Origin: Nostoc sp. C052
GTDB taxonomy: Bacteria; Cyanobacteriota; Cyanobacteriia; Cyanobacteriales; Nostocaceae
DNA length: 64,000 bases
Reading direction: 5' to 3'
NCBI RefSeq assembly: GCF_013393905.1
Contig: NZ_CP040272.1
Location: 3,224,001-3,288,000 of the forward strand
Position 1 is the first letter of the stretch. Each line of letters starts with the position of its first letter. The translations under genes were made by a program, and so were the position numbers. The notes below the pieces were generated by a model. The model was not told the DNA's origin. It did not search any database and saw nothing but the letters and a program-made list of their open reading frames with translations. Of the stretch, positions 9,743-18,489 are shown in pieces.

Positions 9743-10073
9743 AACCATTTATTGGTGAAGTTGCGCCAAGCCCTTTTAACTTCTTTCTTTCTTTGTGTTC
9801 TTTGCGTCCTTTGCAGTTCGTTTTTTTCTTATACTTAAGTCCTAATACGAACTGGTATCTTAACTAAACATAGCAATGTGCTGAAGTCGGGTAAAGTCGC
9901 CAAGGGCGAACGCGGCTATACAGACAAAACCCAACTCCGTGGGTTTCAAATTCTTTAAGTCCGCGTAGGTGGACGAAAGTTTGTGTAGCCGCGATTTCTA
10001 ATCGCCTCGTATATTTGCAAAGGTGAGATGCTTCCTGCATAATCATTCGTGATACCAAAAATTGGTAACAACA
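9743..10073. other. Gene-free spacer with dispersed repeats
   Basis: A dispersed block rich in AGTCCGCGTAGGTGGAC and GTAGCCGCGATT(TCT)AATCGC palindromes fills about 9890-10010. A short reverse open frame crosses it and is not credible as a gene. Any promoter for the HpxZ-like gene must lie in the last 60 bases, where I see no clear box. Confidence 0.4.
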
Positions 10074-10460
10074 ATGACTACTATAAATGACCCTGCTGTT
10101 GTCGCTGAAGTAACTAATTTGTACCTGAAGTACGAAGATGCCCTTTCTAATAACAATTTGGATGTGATGGATAGCTTATTTTGGGATGCGCCCGAAGTAG
10201 TTCGCTTTGGCATCACAGAAAACCTCTATGGTGGCGATGAGGTTCGTAACTTTCGCCAGAATCGACCAAACCCAAAAATAGAGCGAGAAATCTCGAATCT
10301 CAAGGTTGTAACCTTTGGGAAAGATGCAGCAACCGTGACTTTAGAGTTTCGCCGGATTATCAATGGTGTAGAGCGTTTCGGGCGACAAAGCCAGACTTGG
10401 TACAGGTTTACCGAAGGCTGGAAGGTGGTTTCAGCCCATGTTTCATTATTGCCAGTGTGA
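10074..10460 (+). CDS. hpxZ: HpxZ-like (DUF3225) NTF2-fold protein
   Basis: About 128 residues matching the AtzH/HpxZ group of SnoaL/NTF2-fold proteins (ALSNNNLDVMDSLFWD, RFGITENLYGG, TWYRFTEGWKVVSAHVS). In Klebsiella, HpxZ belongs to the oxalurate branch of purine breakdown; in other genomes the family sits with amidases. None of the other hpx enzymes is visible here, so the pathway remains open. I start at ATG 10074 and not at the TTG at 10062. The next gene follows after 26 bases and may be co-transcribed. Confidence 0.7.
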   Translation: MTTINDPAVVAEVTNLYLKYEDALSNNNLDVMDSLFWDAPEVVRFGITENLYGGDEVRNFRQNRPNPKIEREISNLKVVTFGKDAATVTLEFRRIINGVERFGRQSQTWYRFTEGWKVVSAHVSLLPV

Positions 10461-10486
10461 TGGTGCGTTTTGATCGAGGAGTAGAC

Positions 10487-11065
10487 ATGACAACCTATCC
10501 CATCGCCTCTAGTCCATCATTAGTGCAGCAGGCCGAATCTCTAGCTGCACAACTTGAGTTTACCCAATCTTCACTCCCAGAAGTTGGTCGTCTGTTGCAC
10601 GTCCTCACCAGCCATATCACACAGGGTCAAATTGGCGAGATTGGTAGCGGGTGTGGGGTTGGTGCAGCGTGGATTGTGAGCGCATTACACCCAGATAGTA
10701 CATTGATTACGATTGAGAGCGATCGCGATCGAGCCAAAGTTGTGCAACAGCTATTTGCAGATAAGTCTAATGTCCGCGCACTTCAAGGCGACTGGCGCGA
10801 TTTACTGACTTATGCTCCCTTTGATTTGTTATTTGCCGATGGCGGAAAGGCAAAACTTACAGAACCTCAAACATTGATAACTGCTCTCAAACCCGGAGGC
10901 TTCATCTTACTAGACGATCTCACACCAGAAGAATACTGGCCACCAGAATGGCATGGACGCACAGATCCAATCAGGGAATTTTGGCTCAAAGATCCTCGGA
11001 TTGCTGCCACAGAAATCCGCGTGACCGCAAAAAATTCAGTAATTATAGCAACACGAATTCAATGA
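10487..11065 (+). CDS. SAM-dependent O-methyltransferase-like protein
   Basis: About 192 residues with a class I methyltransferase core: motif I is IGEIGSGCGVGAAW, followed by an acidic residue after beta-2 (ITIESDRDRA), a GDWRD segment and LFADGGK. This resembles the YrrM/catechol-O-methyltransferase-like group. The ATG at 10487 is chosen because GGAG lies a few bases upstream and the longer frame would overlap the HpxZ-like gene. The substrate is unknown. Confidence 0.7.
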   Translation: MTTYPIASSPSLVQQAESLAAQLEFTQSSLPEVGRLLHVLTSHITQGQIGEIGSGCGVGAAWIVSALHPDSTLITIESDRDRAKVVQQLFADKSNVRALQGDWRDLLTYAPFDLLFADGGKAKLTEPQTLITALKPGGFILLDDLTPEEYWPPEWHGRTDPIREFWLKDPRIAATEIRVTAKNSVIIATRIQ

Positions 11066-11104
11066 AATAATTACTGTAAAAAGCAGACAAATAGATGTTT
11101 AAAT

Positions 11105-11659
11105 ATGGAAAATTCATTTGATTGGATTGTATTAAAATCTAGGTACATAGTAAAAGACAGATGGATTTCAGTACGTTCTGATACTTGCCAAATGCCTAAT
11201 GGAACAATAGTTGACCCTTATTATGTTCTGGAATATCCAACGTGGGTTAATGTTGTAGCTTTAACCAAAAATCAGGAGGTTGTCTTAGTAGAGCAATATC
11301 GCCACGGTTTGAAAAAAACAATTTTAGAATTGCCCAGCGGTGCTGTAGAAGCAGAAGATATTTTACCATTAGAAGCTGCAAAGCGCGAATTATTAGAAGA
11401 GACTGGTTACACTAGCAATAATTTTATTGAAACTGGTATATTATCACCAAACCCAGCTAATCATAGCAATTTAACCCATTGTTTTTTAGCAACAGATGTA
11501 GAACGTGTGGCTGATTTAAAGTTAGATGTTACAGAACAGATTGATGTCGTTTTGTTGCCACTAAAGAATTTAATCGAACTTATTGACAATGGTAGATTTC
11601 TGCAAACATTACATATTAGTTCATTATTTTTTGCTCTCAAAAAACTTGAGAAATTGTAA
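11105..11659 (+). CDS. Nudix hydrolase, ADP-ribose pyrophosphatase-like
   Basis: 184 residues. The Nudix box runs from GAVEAED through RELLEETGY, with the catalytic RELLEE intact and one extra residue before it compared with the textbook spacing. The preceding VVLVEQYRHGLKK and following SPNPANHSN segments are typical of the ADP-ribose pyrophosphatase branch. The likely reaction is hydrolysis of ADP-ribose or a similar NDP-X compound to AMP or NMP. It follows the methyltransferase gene after 39 bases on the same strand. Confidence 0.8.
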   Translation: MENSFDWIVLKSRYIVKDRWISVRSDTCQMPNGTIVDPYYVLEYPTWVNVVALTKNQEVVLVEQYRHGLKKTILELPSGAVEAEDILPLEAAKRELLEETGYTSNNFIETGILSPNPANHSNLTHCFLATDVERVADLKLDVTEQIDVVLLPLKNLIELIDNGRFLQTLHISSLFFALKKLEKL

Positions 11660-11660
11660 T

Positions 11661-11718
11661 AATATGACCGACTATAGTATTTTTAACCTCTGCAATTAGA
11701 GAAAGTTCTGGAGTATAT
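11661..11718 (-). pseudogene. Fragment of a GNAT acetyltransferase gene
   Basis: This 58-base stretch closely matches 12124-12180 inside the neighbouring GNAT gene and on the reverse strand reads ELSLIAEVKNTIVGHI against ELSLVAEVENVVVGHI in the intact gene. Nothing recognisable follows on either side. It looks like the last trace of a tandem GNAT paralogue or a partial duplication. Confidence 0.6.
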
Positions 11719-11790
11719 TATACTTACCTACTGATAGAAAAATTGCCAGAGAATTTATTACCCAAGAATTCTTACTTTCATAAACTTGAA

Positions 11791-12300
11791 TTATACTCCA
11801 TGAAAAGCTGGTGGATAAATAACTTTCCCCTTATATTTTTGGTGATAGCTTTGCAGCGGTTTAACCATAAATACATCCTCTGGTACTGGAAAAGGAGACT
11901 CGATTTCATAAACAACTGAAGATTGAAAGCCAAAGCAAGTATAAAATTCTGGATGACCTAGTACAATAACTATGGTTTCTCCCTTTGCCTCTGCTATTTC
12001 TAACCCTGCTTTTATGAGTGTGCTGCCAATACCTTGTCTTTGAAATTGTGGATGAACTGCTAAAGGCGCTAGACCAAGTACCTGTAATGTTTCATCATCC
12101 ACGAGGTCAATATAACTAAATAAAATATGACCAACTACAACATTTTCAACCTCTGCAACTAGAGAAAGTTCTGAAATATAGCGGTCAGAACGGCGAATTT
12201 TTTCCACAAGTTTAGCCTCGTTTTCCTGCCCAAAGGCTAATGTATTCACCTCAGCTATTCTTGTGTAGTCTGCCAGAGTTTCATCACGGATGTTAATCAT
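11791..12300 (-). CDS. GNAT family N-acetyltransferase (YhbS-like)
   Basis: 169 residues. The acetyl-CoA-binding motif A is clear (LGLAPLAVHPQFQRQGIGSTLIKAGL), with the Q/RxxGxG/A core QRQGIG, and the C-terminal half (VLGHPEFYTCFGF) is typical of the YhbS subgroup, which acetylates small molecules or peptides. Its start codon overlaps the stop of the upstream GNAT gene (ATGA), so the two are translationally coupled. Confidence 0.85.
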   Translation of the reverse strand: MINIRDETLADYTRIAEVNTLAFGQENEAKLVEKIRRSDRYISELSLVAEVENVVVGHILFSYIDLVDDETLQVLGLAPLAVHPQFQRQGIGSTLIKAGLEIAEAKGETIVIVLGHPEFYTCFGFQSSVVYEIESPFPVPEDVFMVKPLQSYHQKYKGKVIYPPAFHGV

Positions 12301-12806
12301 TTTAAAACTAATTCCATAAAAACCCAGTTTACTCGATATTCTAAAGGAATCTCTGTTTTTTCCAAATACGGCTTGATATCATGAAAGCCAAATAGACGAT
12401 AAAGTGCTTGTGCTTCTTTGGCAAAAGGTGCGCTGTCTAAATGTATCTTTGAGTAACCAATGTAGGCAGCTTCATTGATGATAGCTTCTAATAAATACCG
12501 ACCGATTCCTTTTCTACGAAATTCTGGTTTTACATACATTCTTTTAATTTCGCCAACATCTTCCCCAATCTTTCGCAAGCAAGCGCAGCCAGCTATTTTT
12601 GACTCGTATTCTCCTAAAAGCAAGCGTCCTGAAGGGGGTAGAAATTCGTGCAGTTGAGTCATATATTGCTCAAAGAATGTATTAACATCTAAATTGATAC
12701 CGAATTGATCGCTGAATTTCAACTTAGTCTCATGAAAATATTCCCAAAATACTTCCTGTATATGAGGTTTATGTTCGTCAGTGTCTACCTGGATAATTTT
12801 AAGCAA
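12297..12806 (-). CDS. GNAT family N-acetyltransferase
   Basis: 169 residues with motif A MYVKPEFRRKGIGRYLLEAII (RRKGIG core) and a closing LYRLFGFHDIKPY typical of small-molecule GNATs. It is the first gene of a two-gene unit with the next GNAT, overlapping it by four bases. The two proteins are different subfamilies and not a recent duplication. Confidence 0.85.
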   Translation of the reverse strand: MLKIIQVDTDEHKPHIQEVFWEYFHETKLKFSDQFGINLDVNTFFEQYMTQLHEFLPPSGRLLLGEYESKIAGCACLRKIGEDVGEIKRMYVKPEFRRKGIGRYLLEAIINEAAYIGYSKIHLDSAPFAKEAQALYRLFGFHDIKPYLEKTEIPLEYRVNWVFMELVLK

Positions 12807-12858
12807 AGTTTATGTCTCCGCTAAATAATTAAACAAAATAAAAAAGATACAAATATCA

Positions 12859-13752
12859 ATGGTCATTATTCCAGTAATTGATTTAACTGCCTTTACTCAT
12901 GGCAATGCAGCAACTCGGCAAGCTGTTGTCAAACAAATTTATCAAGCTTGTCATGAAATTGGTTTCATGTACTTAAAAAATTTAGGAATATCACAAAACC
13001 TAATCAACCGAGTATTCAATCACAGCAAATATTTCTTTAATTTACCTTTAGAAGTTAAGCAAAAGCAAGCTTGGAGTGATGAATTTAATAATACGGGTTA
13101 CGTTGGTATTGAGAGAGAATGTCTTGACCCCAATAAACCAGGCGACTTGAAAGAGGCGTTGAATGTAAACAAACAAGCAGCTGTAAAGATAGATGCTTCT
13201 ATTGTCACTTTTTATGATACTTGCACAGAACTTGCCAACACGATATTACAAGCTTATGCCTTGGCGTTGGAATTGCCAGAAAATTATTTTACTATCAGAC
13301 ACAACCAACAAAATCATACTTTGCGATTATTACATTATCCACCATTACAAATACCATCCAAACCCGGACAAGTACGTGCTGGTGAGCATTCCGATTATGG
13401 CAGTATTACCTTACTTTTCCAAGATGACGTTGGTGGGTTAGAAGTACAGACAGCTTCTAGAGAGTGGATTGCCGCACCTGCAATTCCTGATACTGTAGTA
13501 GTCAATACTGGTGATTTAATGCAACGGTGGACAAATGATATATTTTGCTCAACTAAGCATCGAGTAATGATTCCCAGTGATAACAAGGTGAAGCAGTCCC
13601 GATATTCTATCGCTTTTTTCTGTCATCCTAATGATGATACAGAAATTGCTTGTCTGGAAAGTTGCCAGAAAGAACAATCGCCTATCTATCCCCCTATCCT
13701 GGCGGGAGAATATCTTTTAAGTCGTTTGCAAGCAACTTATGGTAATTCGTAA
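12859..13752 (+). CDS. 2-oxoglutarate/Fe(II) dioxygenase, isopenicillin-N-synthase family
   Basis: 297 residues. The N-terminal non-haem dioxygenase domain (IPVIDLTAF) is followed by the double-stranded beta-helix. The facial triad HxD...H is complete at H177, D179 and H234 (GEHSDYG and STKHRV), and the 2-oxoglutarate-binding RxS is R248/S250 (QSRYS). Family members hydroxylate, desaturate or ring-close diverse metabolites. It is divergent from the GNAT pair, and the next gene starts 18 bases downstream on the same strand, suggesting an oxygenase-oxidase unit. Confidence 0.85.
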   Translation: MVIIPVIDLTAFTHGNAATRQAVVKQIYQACHEIGFMYLKNLGISQNLINRVFNHSKYFFNLPLEVKQKQAWSDEFNNTGYVGIERECLDPNKPGDLKEALNVNKQAAVKIDASIVTFYDTCTELANTILQAYALALELPENYFTIRHNQQNHTLRLLHYPPLQIPSKPGQVRAGEHSDYGSITLLFQDDVGGLEVQTASREWIAAPAIPDTVVVNTGDLMQRWTNDIFCSTKHRVMIPSDNKVKQSRYSIAFFCHPNDDTEIACLESCQKEQSPIYPPILAGEYLLSRLQATYGNS

Positions 13753-13770
13753 TTAAGAAAGACATTTAAT

Positions 13771-14910
13771 ATGAAAACCTACGACTGGATTGTGGTTGGC
13801 GGTGGAATTACGGGTGCTGCACTTGCTTATGAATTGGCTAAAACTGGCTTTTCTGTACTTTTGTTGGAGCAATACAGCACACCACAGAATGCAACTCGCT
13901 ATAGTTATGGTGGGCTTGCCTATTGGTCGGGTAGTACACCACTAACTCGGCTATTGTGCGAAGAAGCGATCGCGCGTTACCATATCCTAGCTCAAGAGTT
14001 AGATGCTGATATCCAATTTCGGGAGTTAGATTTATTACTGACTATTTCAGCCGATTCTGACCCAGAAGCAACTGCTGCATCATATAATGATTGTGCCATT
14101 CCACCCCGTTTACTCAGCGTTCAAGAAGCTTGTGAGTTGGAACCGCTGCTAAATCGAGAGGCGATATCTGGTGCTTTAACTGTCAAACACGGTCATATTC
14201 ACCCAGAAAAAACCGCCCAAGCCTACATCCAAGCTTTTGAACGTGCTGGGGGGGAAATGCAGATTTCTCAAGTATTGCAAGTATTACAAGATGGCGTTAA
14301 AACCACCACTGCAACTTTTCACAGCGCTAAGGTCGTCATTTGTGCAGGTGGACTCAGCCGCCAGCTTCTCAAATCTGCTGGTATTCCCATCAAGTTGTAT
14401 TTTACCCACGCAGAAATCATTGAAACCCCACCTGTTGATGTCAGGTTACGCACCTTAGTTATGCCAGCTAATCTGCAACGGTTTCAACTAGAAGCTGAAT
14501 CGACTCAAGTTGATGAATTATGGGATGAACTTGGTAATGAGTTAGTACCACCAATTTTAGATGCGGGTGCAATTCAGTTTCAAGATGGTAGTATCCGCAT
14601 CGGTCAAATTAGCCGTGCGATCGCAGATCCTCATGCCAAGGTAAACTCAGAGGTAAGCGAAAAATGGTTGCGAAGAAGTGTTGGTCAAATTTTACCAGCA
14701 TTAGAGAATTTACCAGGGACTTGGTATCACTGCTTAGTGGCATTTAGTAACAATCAACTCCCCTTAATTGGTGCTATCCCTGGATTGGAAGGCGTTCATG
14801 TTTTCTCTGGGTTTAGTAACCCTCTAGTACTGATACCACCTTTGGCAAAGCGCTTTGCTAATTTTGCAACTGGCCAGGAAGATGAAATTATTAGACAAAT
14901 GCTAATCTAA
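13771..14910 (+). CDS. FAD-dependent oxidoreductase of the DAO family
   Basis: 379 residues with the N-terminal dinucleotide-binding motif VVGGGITGAALAYELA (GxGxxG) and a C-terminal FAD-contact segment ending HVFSGFSNPLVLIPPLA. This is the D-amino-acid oxidase/glycine oxidase/sarcosine oxidase superfamily, which oxidises secondary or primary amines and releases hydrogen peroxide. The substrate is unknown. With the oxygenase just upstream it may process the same amine-containing metabolite. Confidence 0.8.
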   Translation: MKTYDWIVVGGGITGAALAYELAKTGFSVLLLEQYSTPQNATRYSYGGLAYWSGSTPLTRLLCEEAIARYHILAQELDADIQFRELDLLLTISADSDPEATAASYNDCAIPPRLLSVQEACELEPLLNREAISGALTVKHGHIHPEKTAQAYIQAFERAGGEMQISQVLQVLQDGVKTTTATFHSAKVVICAGGLSRQLLKSAGIPIKLYFTHAEIIETPPVDVRLRTLVMPANLQRFQLEAESTQVDELWDELGNELVPPILDAGAIQFQDGSIRIGQISRAIADPHAKVNSEVSEKWLRRSVGQILPALENLPGTWYHCLVAFSNNQLPLIGAIPGLEGVHVFSGFSNPLVLIPPLAKRFANFATGQEDEIIRQMLI

Positions 14911-15070
14911 AAGCCCCGTAGTTAAAGACATAAATATTACTGATGCTGACAAATTAAGCGCTGCACCGATTTTAATTCAATCTCAAACTTGGTTAATTGA
15001 CAATAGTGCATCTTGTCTGTCTAAATAAATAATTAGAGTTCGCCTAATTTTCAGTAGAGGAATAGCAGCA

Positions 15071-15493
15071 ATGTCTTCCATTGAGGACAACAAAATCATT
15101 GCTCAACGGTGGATTGAACTTATTAGCGAGCATAAGATCGAAGAAATTTGCGAGATAACCGCCCCGAATTGGAAAATGCAGGGTGGTTTACCAGGACTTC
15201 CCCTTGGCCCTGACGGGGTACGCAAACTCTTTGGTTCATTTGGGCCTATACAGCAGAAATGGACAATTGAAGACGTAATCGCTGAAGGTGACAAAGTTGT
15301 TGTGCGTGCGACTAATACCTGCATTCAAGAGAGTTTTCTTGGCATTCCAAGTCGCGGTCGTCAGCAGACATTCACTGCTACATTCATTCATTATATTGCC
15401 GACGGCAAGATAATTGAAACCTGGCGAAACGCTGACGACCTTGGACGGGTTCTTCAGCTTGGGGCACGGATTGAACCAGGAGTATCTGAATAA
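15071..15493 (+). CDS. SnoaL-like (ester cyclase type) NTF2-fold protein
   Basis: 140 residues with the small alpha+beta barrel pattern of SnoaL-like polyketide cyclase/ester cyclase proteins: an opening helix (NKIIAQRWIELI), then DKVVVRATNTC, then FIHYIADGKIIETWRNAD. Members act as cyclases, hydrolases or ligand-binding proteins; no nearby polyketide or terpene genes support a biosynthetic role. GAGGAA upstream (about 15057) is a fair ribosome site. Confidence 0.7.
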   Translation: MSSIEDNKIIAQRWIELISEHKIEEICEITAPNWKMQGGLPGLPLGPDGVRKLFGSFGPIQQKWTIEDVIAEGDKVVVRATNTCIQESFLGIPSRGRQQTFTATFIHYIADGKIIETWRNADDLGRVLQLGARIEPGVSE

Positions 15494-15541
15494 TAACAGT
15501 GTAGACAATACGCTTGGGTTAGCGCCAAAAATCTTAAACTG

Positions 15542-15636
15542 TGTAGGTTGGGTTGAAGAACGTAGCTTGCTTCCCGAAGGGTAACCCAACATTTTCTGGG
15601 CTTTGTTGGGTTGCGCTTTGCTGAACCCAACCTACA
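15542..15636. repeat. Inverted repeat with TGTAGGTTGGGTT ends
   Basis: Perfect 13-bp arms lie at 15542-15554 and 15624-15636, enclosing an internal GGGTAACCCAAC block. This GGTTGGGTT element is widespread in cyanobacterial intergenic DNA. It sits in the 420-base gap before urtA. Confidence 0.6.
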
Positions 15637-15760
15637 ATTTTTCTTAACTGAACTGTATTGGTCTATAATCTCAGACGTTCGTGGAAGAGAAGGGTTTTGT
15701 TGTTCTATAAATATTTACATAGATACGAGAATCTTTATAAAGTTAACAAAGATTAATCTT

Positions 15761-15796
15761 AAAAAGTTTGTTTTTTATTACAAAAACAAACTTTTT
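15761..15796. terminator. A/T-rich hairpin upstream of urtA promoter
   Basis: Fifteen-base arms (AAAAAGTTTGTTTTT and its complement) with a six-base loop and a run of T after the second arm. It ends two bases before the candidate NtcA box. It could insulate the urt promoter from upstream transcription, or be a protein-binding palindrome; the stem has few G-C pairs. Confidence 0.4.
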
Positions 15797-15797
15797 T

Positions 15798-15840
15798 GTA
15801 TAAGGCGTCACTTTTTACTAGTAAACTATCGCACTATCAT
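15798..15840 (+). promoter_or_regulatory. Candidate NtcA-activated promoter of urtABCDE
   Basis: GTA-N8-CAC at 15798-15811 is one base from the NtcA consensus GTA-N8-TAC. It is followed after 23 bases by TATCAT at 15835-15840, a TAnnnT -10 box, which is the spacing of class II NtcA promoters. A second GTA-N8-CAC (15821-15834) lies closer and is badly spaced. NtcA control of urt genes under nitrogen limitation is established in cyanobacteria; this exact site is inference. Confidence 0.5.
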
Positions 15841-15913
15841 CACACTTTAAAGTTTGATATTGTCAGCTTTCTATTAAGTTAGTTGATTCATCAAGAGGAA
15901 AATTCATAAAAAG

Positions 15914-17230
15914 ATGAGAAGACAATTTAACCGACGCAAGTTTATAATTTACGGTTCTTTAACTTTTGGAAGCAGCTTTTTTTTAAAAGCTTGCGCGAAT
16001 AATTCTCCAACTGCAACACAGAGTCCAGTCGCCACTCCTGCGGCTTCTCCAACAGCGGCTACTACTGGTAACACCATCAAAGTAGGTATTTTGCACTCTT
16101 TGAGTGGTACGATGGCTATTAGTGAAAAAAGCGTTGTTGATGCTGAAAAATTAGCAATCAAAGAAATTAACGCTGCTGGTGGTATATTAGGTAAACAAAT
16201 TGAAGCAGTTACCGAAGATGGTGCTTCTAATTGGGATACTTTTAGAGAAAAAGCAACTAAGTTAATCGACCAAGATAAAGTAGCTGTAGTTTTTGGTTGT
16301 TGGACTTCTGCTAGCCGCAAGAACGTTAAGCCAGTATTTGAGAGCAAAAATCATATGCTCTGGTATCCTGTGCAATACGAAGGTCAAGAATGCTCTAAAA
16401 ATATTTTCTACACTGGTGCTGCACCAAATCAACAAATTGAACCATCTGTTGATTGGCTGTTAAAAAATAAGGGCAAAGAATTCTTCTTAGTTGGCTCAGA
16501 CTACGTTTTTCCCAGGACAGCTAATACCATCATTAAAGCTCAACTAGAAGCTTTAGGCGGAAAAACAGTTGGTGAAGATTATTTACCTCTTGGCAATACA
16601 GAAGTTACACCAATTATCACTAAAATTAAACAAAATTTACCCAATGGTGGCGTGATTTACAACACCTTAAATGGTGATAGCAACGTTGCTTTCTTCAAAC
16701 AATTAAAAGGTGCTGGATTGACACCAGATAAATATCCCTCCATGTCTGTAAGTATTGCTGAAGAAGAAGTTAAAGCGATTGGTGTAGAGTATCTCAAAGG
16801 TCATTATGCAGCTTGGAACTATTTCCAAACAGTAGACACACCTGCTAATAAGAAGTTTGTGGCAGCTTTCAAAAAAGAATACGGTGAAAATCGGGTGACA
16901 AATGACCCAATGGAAGCAGCATATATCGCAGTTTATTTGTGGAAGCAAGCAGTAGAAAAAGCTGGTACTACAGACATAGCGAAGGTAAGTGCTGCGGCTT
17001 ATGGTCAAACTCTAGATGCACCTGAAGGTAAAGTGACAATGGATGCCAATCATCACATATCTAAAGTTGTGCGAATTGGTCAAGTTAGACAAGATGGTTT
17101 ATTTGATATTGTCTATGCTACTCCGACAGCAGTTGAACCAGTTCCTTGGAATCAATTTGTGAAAGAAACTAAAGGATTTGCTTGTGATTGGAGTGACCCT
17201 GCGAAGGGTGGTAAGTACAAGAAAATCTAA
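15914..17230 (+). CDS. urtA: Urea ABC transporter substrate-binding lipoprotein
   Basis: 438 residues. The N-terminus has an arginine-rich start with RRKF (Tat-like) and a lipobox FLKAC with Cys27 as the lipidation site, then a Thr/Pro/Ala-rich linker and a type I periplasmic binding fold of the Leu/Ile/Val/amide family (TIKVGILHSLSGTMA, KLIDQDKVAVVFGCWTSASRK, HMLWYPVQYEGQEC). These segments are characteristic of UrtA, the urea receptor. It heads the operon; a repeat hairpin separates it from urtB, which may lower downstream expression relative to the abundant binding protein. Confidence 0.95.
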   Translation: MRRQFNRRKFIIYGSLTFGSSFFLKACANNSPTATQSPVATPAASPTAATTGNTIKVGILHSLSGTMAISEKSVVDAEKLAIKEINAAGGILGKQIEAVTEDGASNWDTFREKATKLIDQDKVAVVFGCWTSASRKNVKPVFESKNHMLWYPVQYEGQECSKNIFYTGAAPNQQIEPSVDWLLKNKGKEFFLVGSDYVFPRTANTIIKAQLEALGGKTVGEDYLPLGNTEVTPIITKIKQNLPNGGVIYNTLNGDSNVAFFKQLKGAGLTPDKYPSMSVSIAEEEVKAIGVEYLKGHYAAWNYFQTVDTPANKKFVAAFKKEYGENRVTNDPMEAAYIAVYLWKQAVEKAGTTDIAKVSAAAYGQTLDAPEGKVTMDANHHISKVVRIGQVRQDGLFDIVYATPTAVEPVPWNQFVKETKGFACDWSDPAKGGKYKKI

Positions 17231-17252
17231 ATAATTCGTAATTCGTAATATT

Positions 17253-17281
17253 CTCGTTTCCAGTCTGAGACTGGGAACGAG
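17253..17281. repeat. CTCGTT(T/C)CCAGTC hairpin between urtA and urtB
   Basis: Arms CTCGTTTCCAGTC (17253-17265) and GACTGGGAACGAG (17269-17281) pair with one G-T and a three-base loop. It is a fragment of the dispersed repeat described at 5640. In an operon spacer such a REP-like hairpin can stabilise the upstream messenger or attenuate the downstream part; that is inference. Confidence 0.6.
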
Positions 17282-17328
17282 GCACACGAAACACTAACTA
17301 CTAGCTGATAGCTGTTGTGGAGAAATAA

Positions 17329-18489
17329 GTGTTAGCAGGATTCTTAGAAGCTGTATTTAATGGTATTAGTATTGGCGCAGTATTATTAATTGCCGCGTTG
17401 GGACTAGCTATTATATTTGGATTGATGGGCGTTATCAATATGGCGCATGGCGAATTGATGATGTTCGGCGCTTATACAACTTATGTTGTGCAAAATGTCT
17501 GCAAACAATTGGGTGGGGTATGGTTTGAAGTCTATATATTTTTGGCTTTGATTATTGCTTTTATATTCACGGCTACTGTGGGATTAATTTTAGAAAAAGG
17601 TGTGATTCGTTATCTCTATGGACGCCCATTAGAAACTTTACTCGCAACTTGGGGAGTAAGTTTAATTTTTCAGCAGTTTGTCCGCAGTGTGAATTGGGTA
17701 TTGATAATTGGTCTAGGCTTATTTTCTCTGCTGTTTTTTGGAGGTTTATGGATTTTAAATTCCCGCACAGATTTGGGAAGAGTTCGTAACTGGATTGTGG
17801 CGATGATATTTTTATTATCGCTGGGGGTGACAATTACAACGGGCAATTTCTTGAGTCAAACTTATCAGTTAGCAGTGACTCAACCTTGGTTTGGCGCTCA
17901 AAATGTAGATGTAACAGCGCCTACTTGGTTACAAGCGGGGATATCTTTGGGTGGTGTGCAATTGCCCTTTGCCAGGTTATTTATTATTGCTTTAACAATA
18001 ATCTGTGTGGCAGGAATTTATTTATTTTTACAACGTTCTAGCTGGGGTTTAAGAATTCGGGCGGTGACGCAAAACCGGAGTATGAGTGCTTGTTTGGGTA
18101 TCCCAACTCAAAAGGTTGATGCAATTACTTTTGCACTGGGTTCTGGTTTAGCTGGTGTGGCGGGATGTGCAATTAGTTTGCTTGGTTCTGTAGGGCCAAA
18201 TACAGGACAAAACTATATTATTGATACTTTTATGGTTGTTGTGGTTGGGGGTGTGGGCAATTTAGGCGGTACGATTGTGGCTGCGTTGGGAATTGGTACG
18301 GCTAATTTTTTAATTGGTTCTGGAACTCTGGCTTTGTTGTTGACTCCTGTTAAGCCTTTGGCTGATTTCTTTACTTTTTTTGCGACGACGAGTATGGCTA
18401 AGGTGATGGTGTTTGCGCTGATTATTGTGTTTTTACAGTGGAAGCCTGGGGGGATTTTTCCACAGAAGGGACGTACTGTTGATGTTTGA
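17329..18489 (+). CDS. urtB: Urea ABC transporter permease UrtB
   Basis: 386 residues, LivH-type permease with about eight to ten membrane helices. The N-terminal ALGLAIIFGLMGVINMAHGELMM and later SWGLRIRAVTQNRSMSACLGI (the ATPase-contact loop) are typical of UrtB. The start is GTG, with GGAG seven bases before it. The extra hydrophobic segment at about 120-165 is normal for the long cyanobacterial form. The last eight bases overlap urtC. Confidence 0.95.
   Translation: MLAGFLEAVFNGISIGAVLLIAALGLAIIFGLMGVINMAHGELMMFGAYTTYVVQNVCKQLGGVWFEVYIFLALIIAFIFTATVGLILEKGVIRYLYGRPLETLLATWGVSLIFQQFVRSVNWVLIIGLGLFSLLFFGGLWILNSRTDLGRVRNWIVAMIFLLSLGVTITTGNFLSQTYQLAVTQPWFGAQNVDVTAPTWLQAGISLGGVQLPFARLFIIALTIICVAGIYLFLQRSSWGLRIRAVTQNRSMSACLGIPTQKVDAITFALGSGLAGVAGCAISLLGSVGPNTGQNYIIDTFMVVVVGGVGNLGGTIVAALGIGTANFLIGSGTLALLLTPVKPLADFFTFFATTSMAKVMVFALIIVFLQWKPGGIFPQKGRTVDV

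Noticed and set aside
14911..15028. Open frame VKDINITDADKLSAAPILI... after the DAO gene
   Set aside because: Protein-like but has no start codon and follows directly after another stop; perhaps a remnant, not called as a gene.
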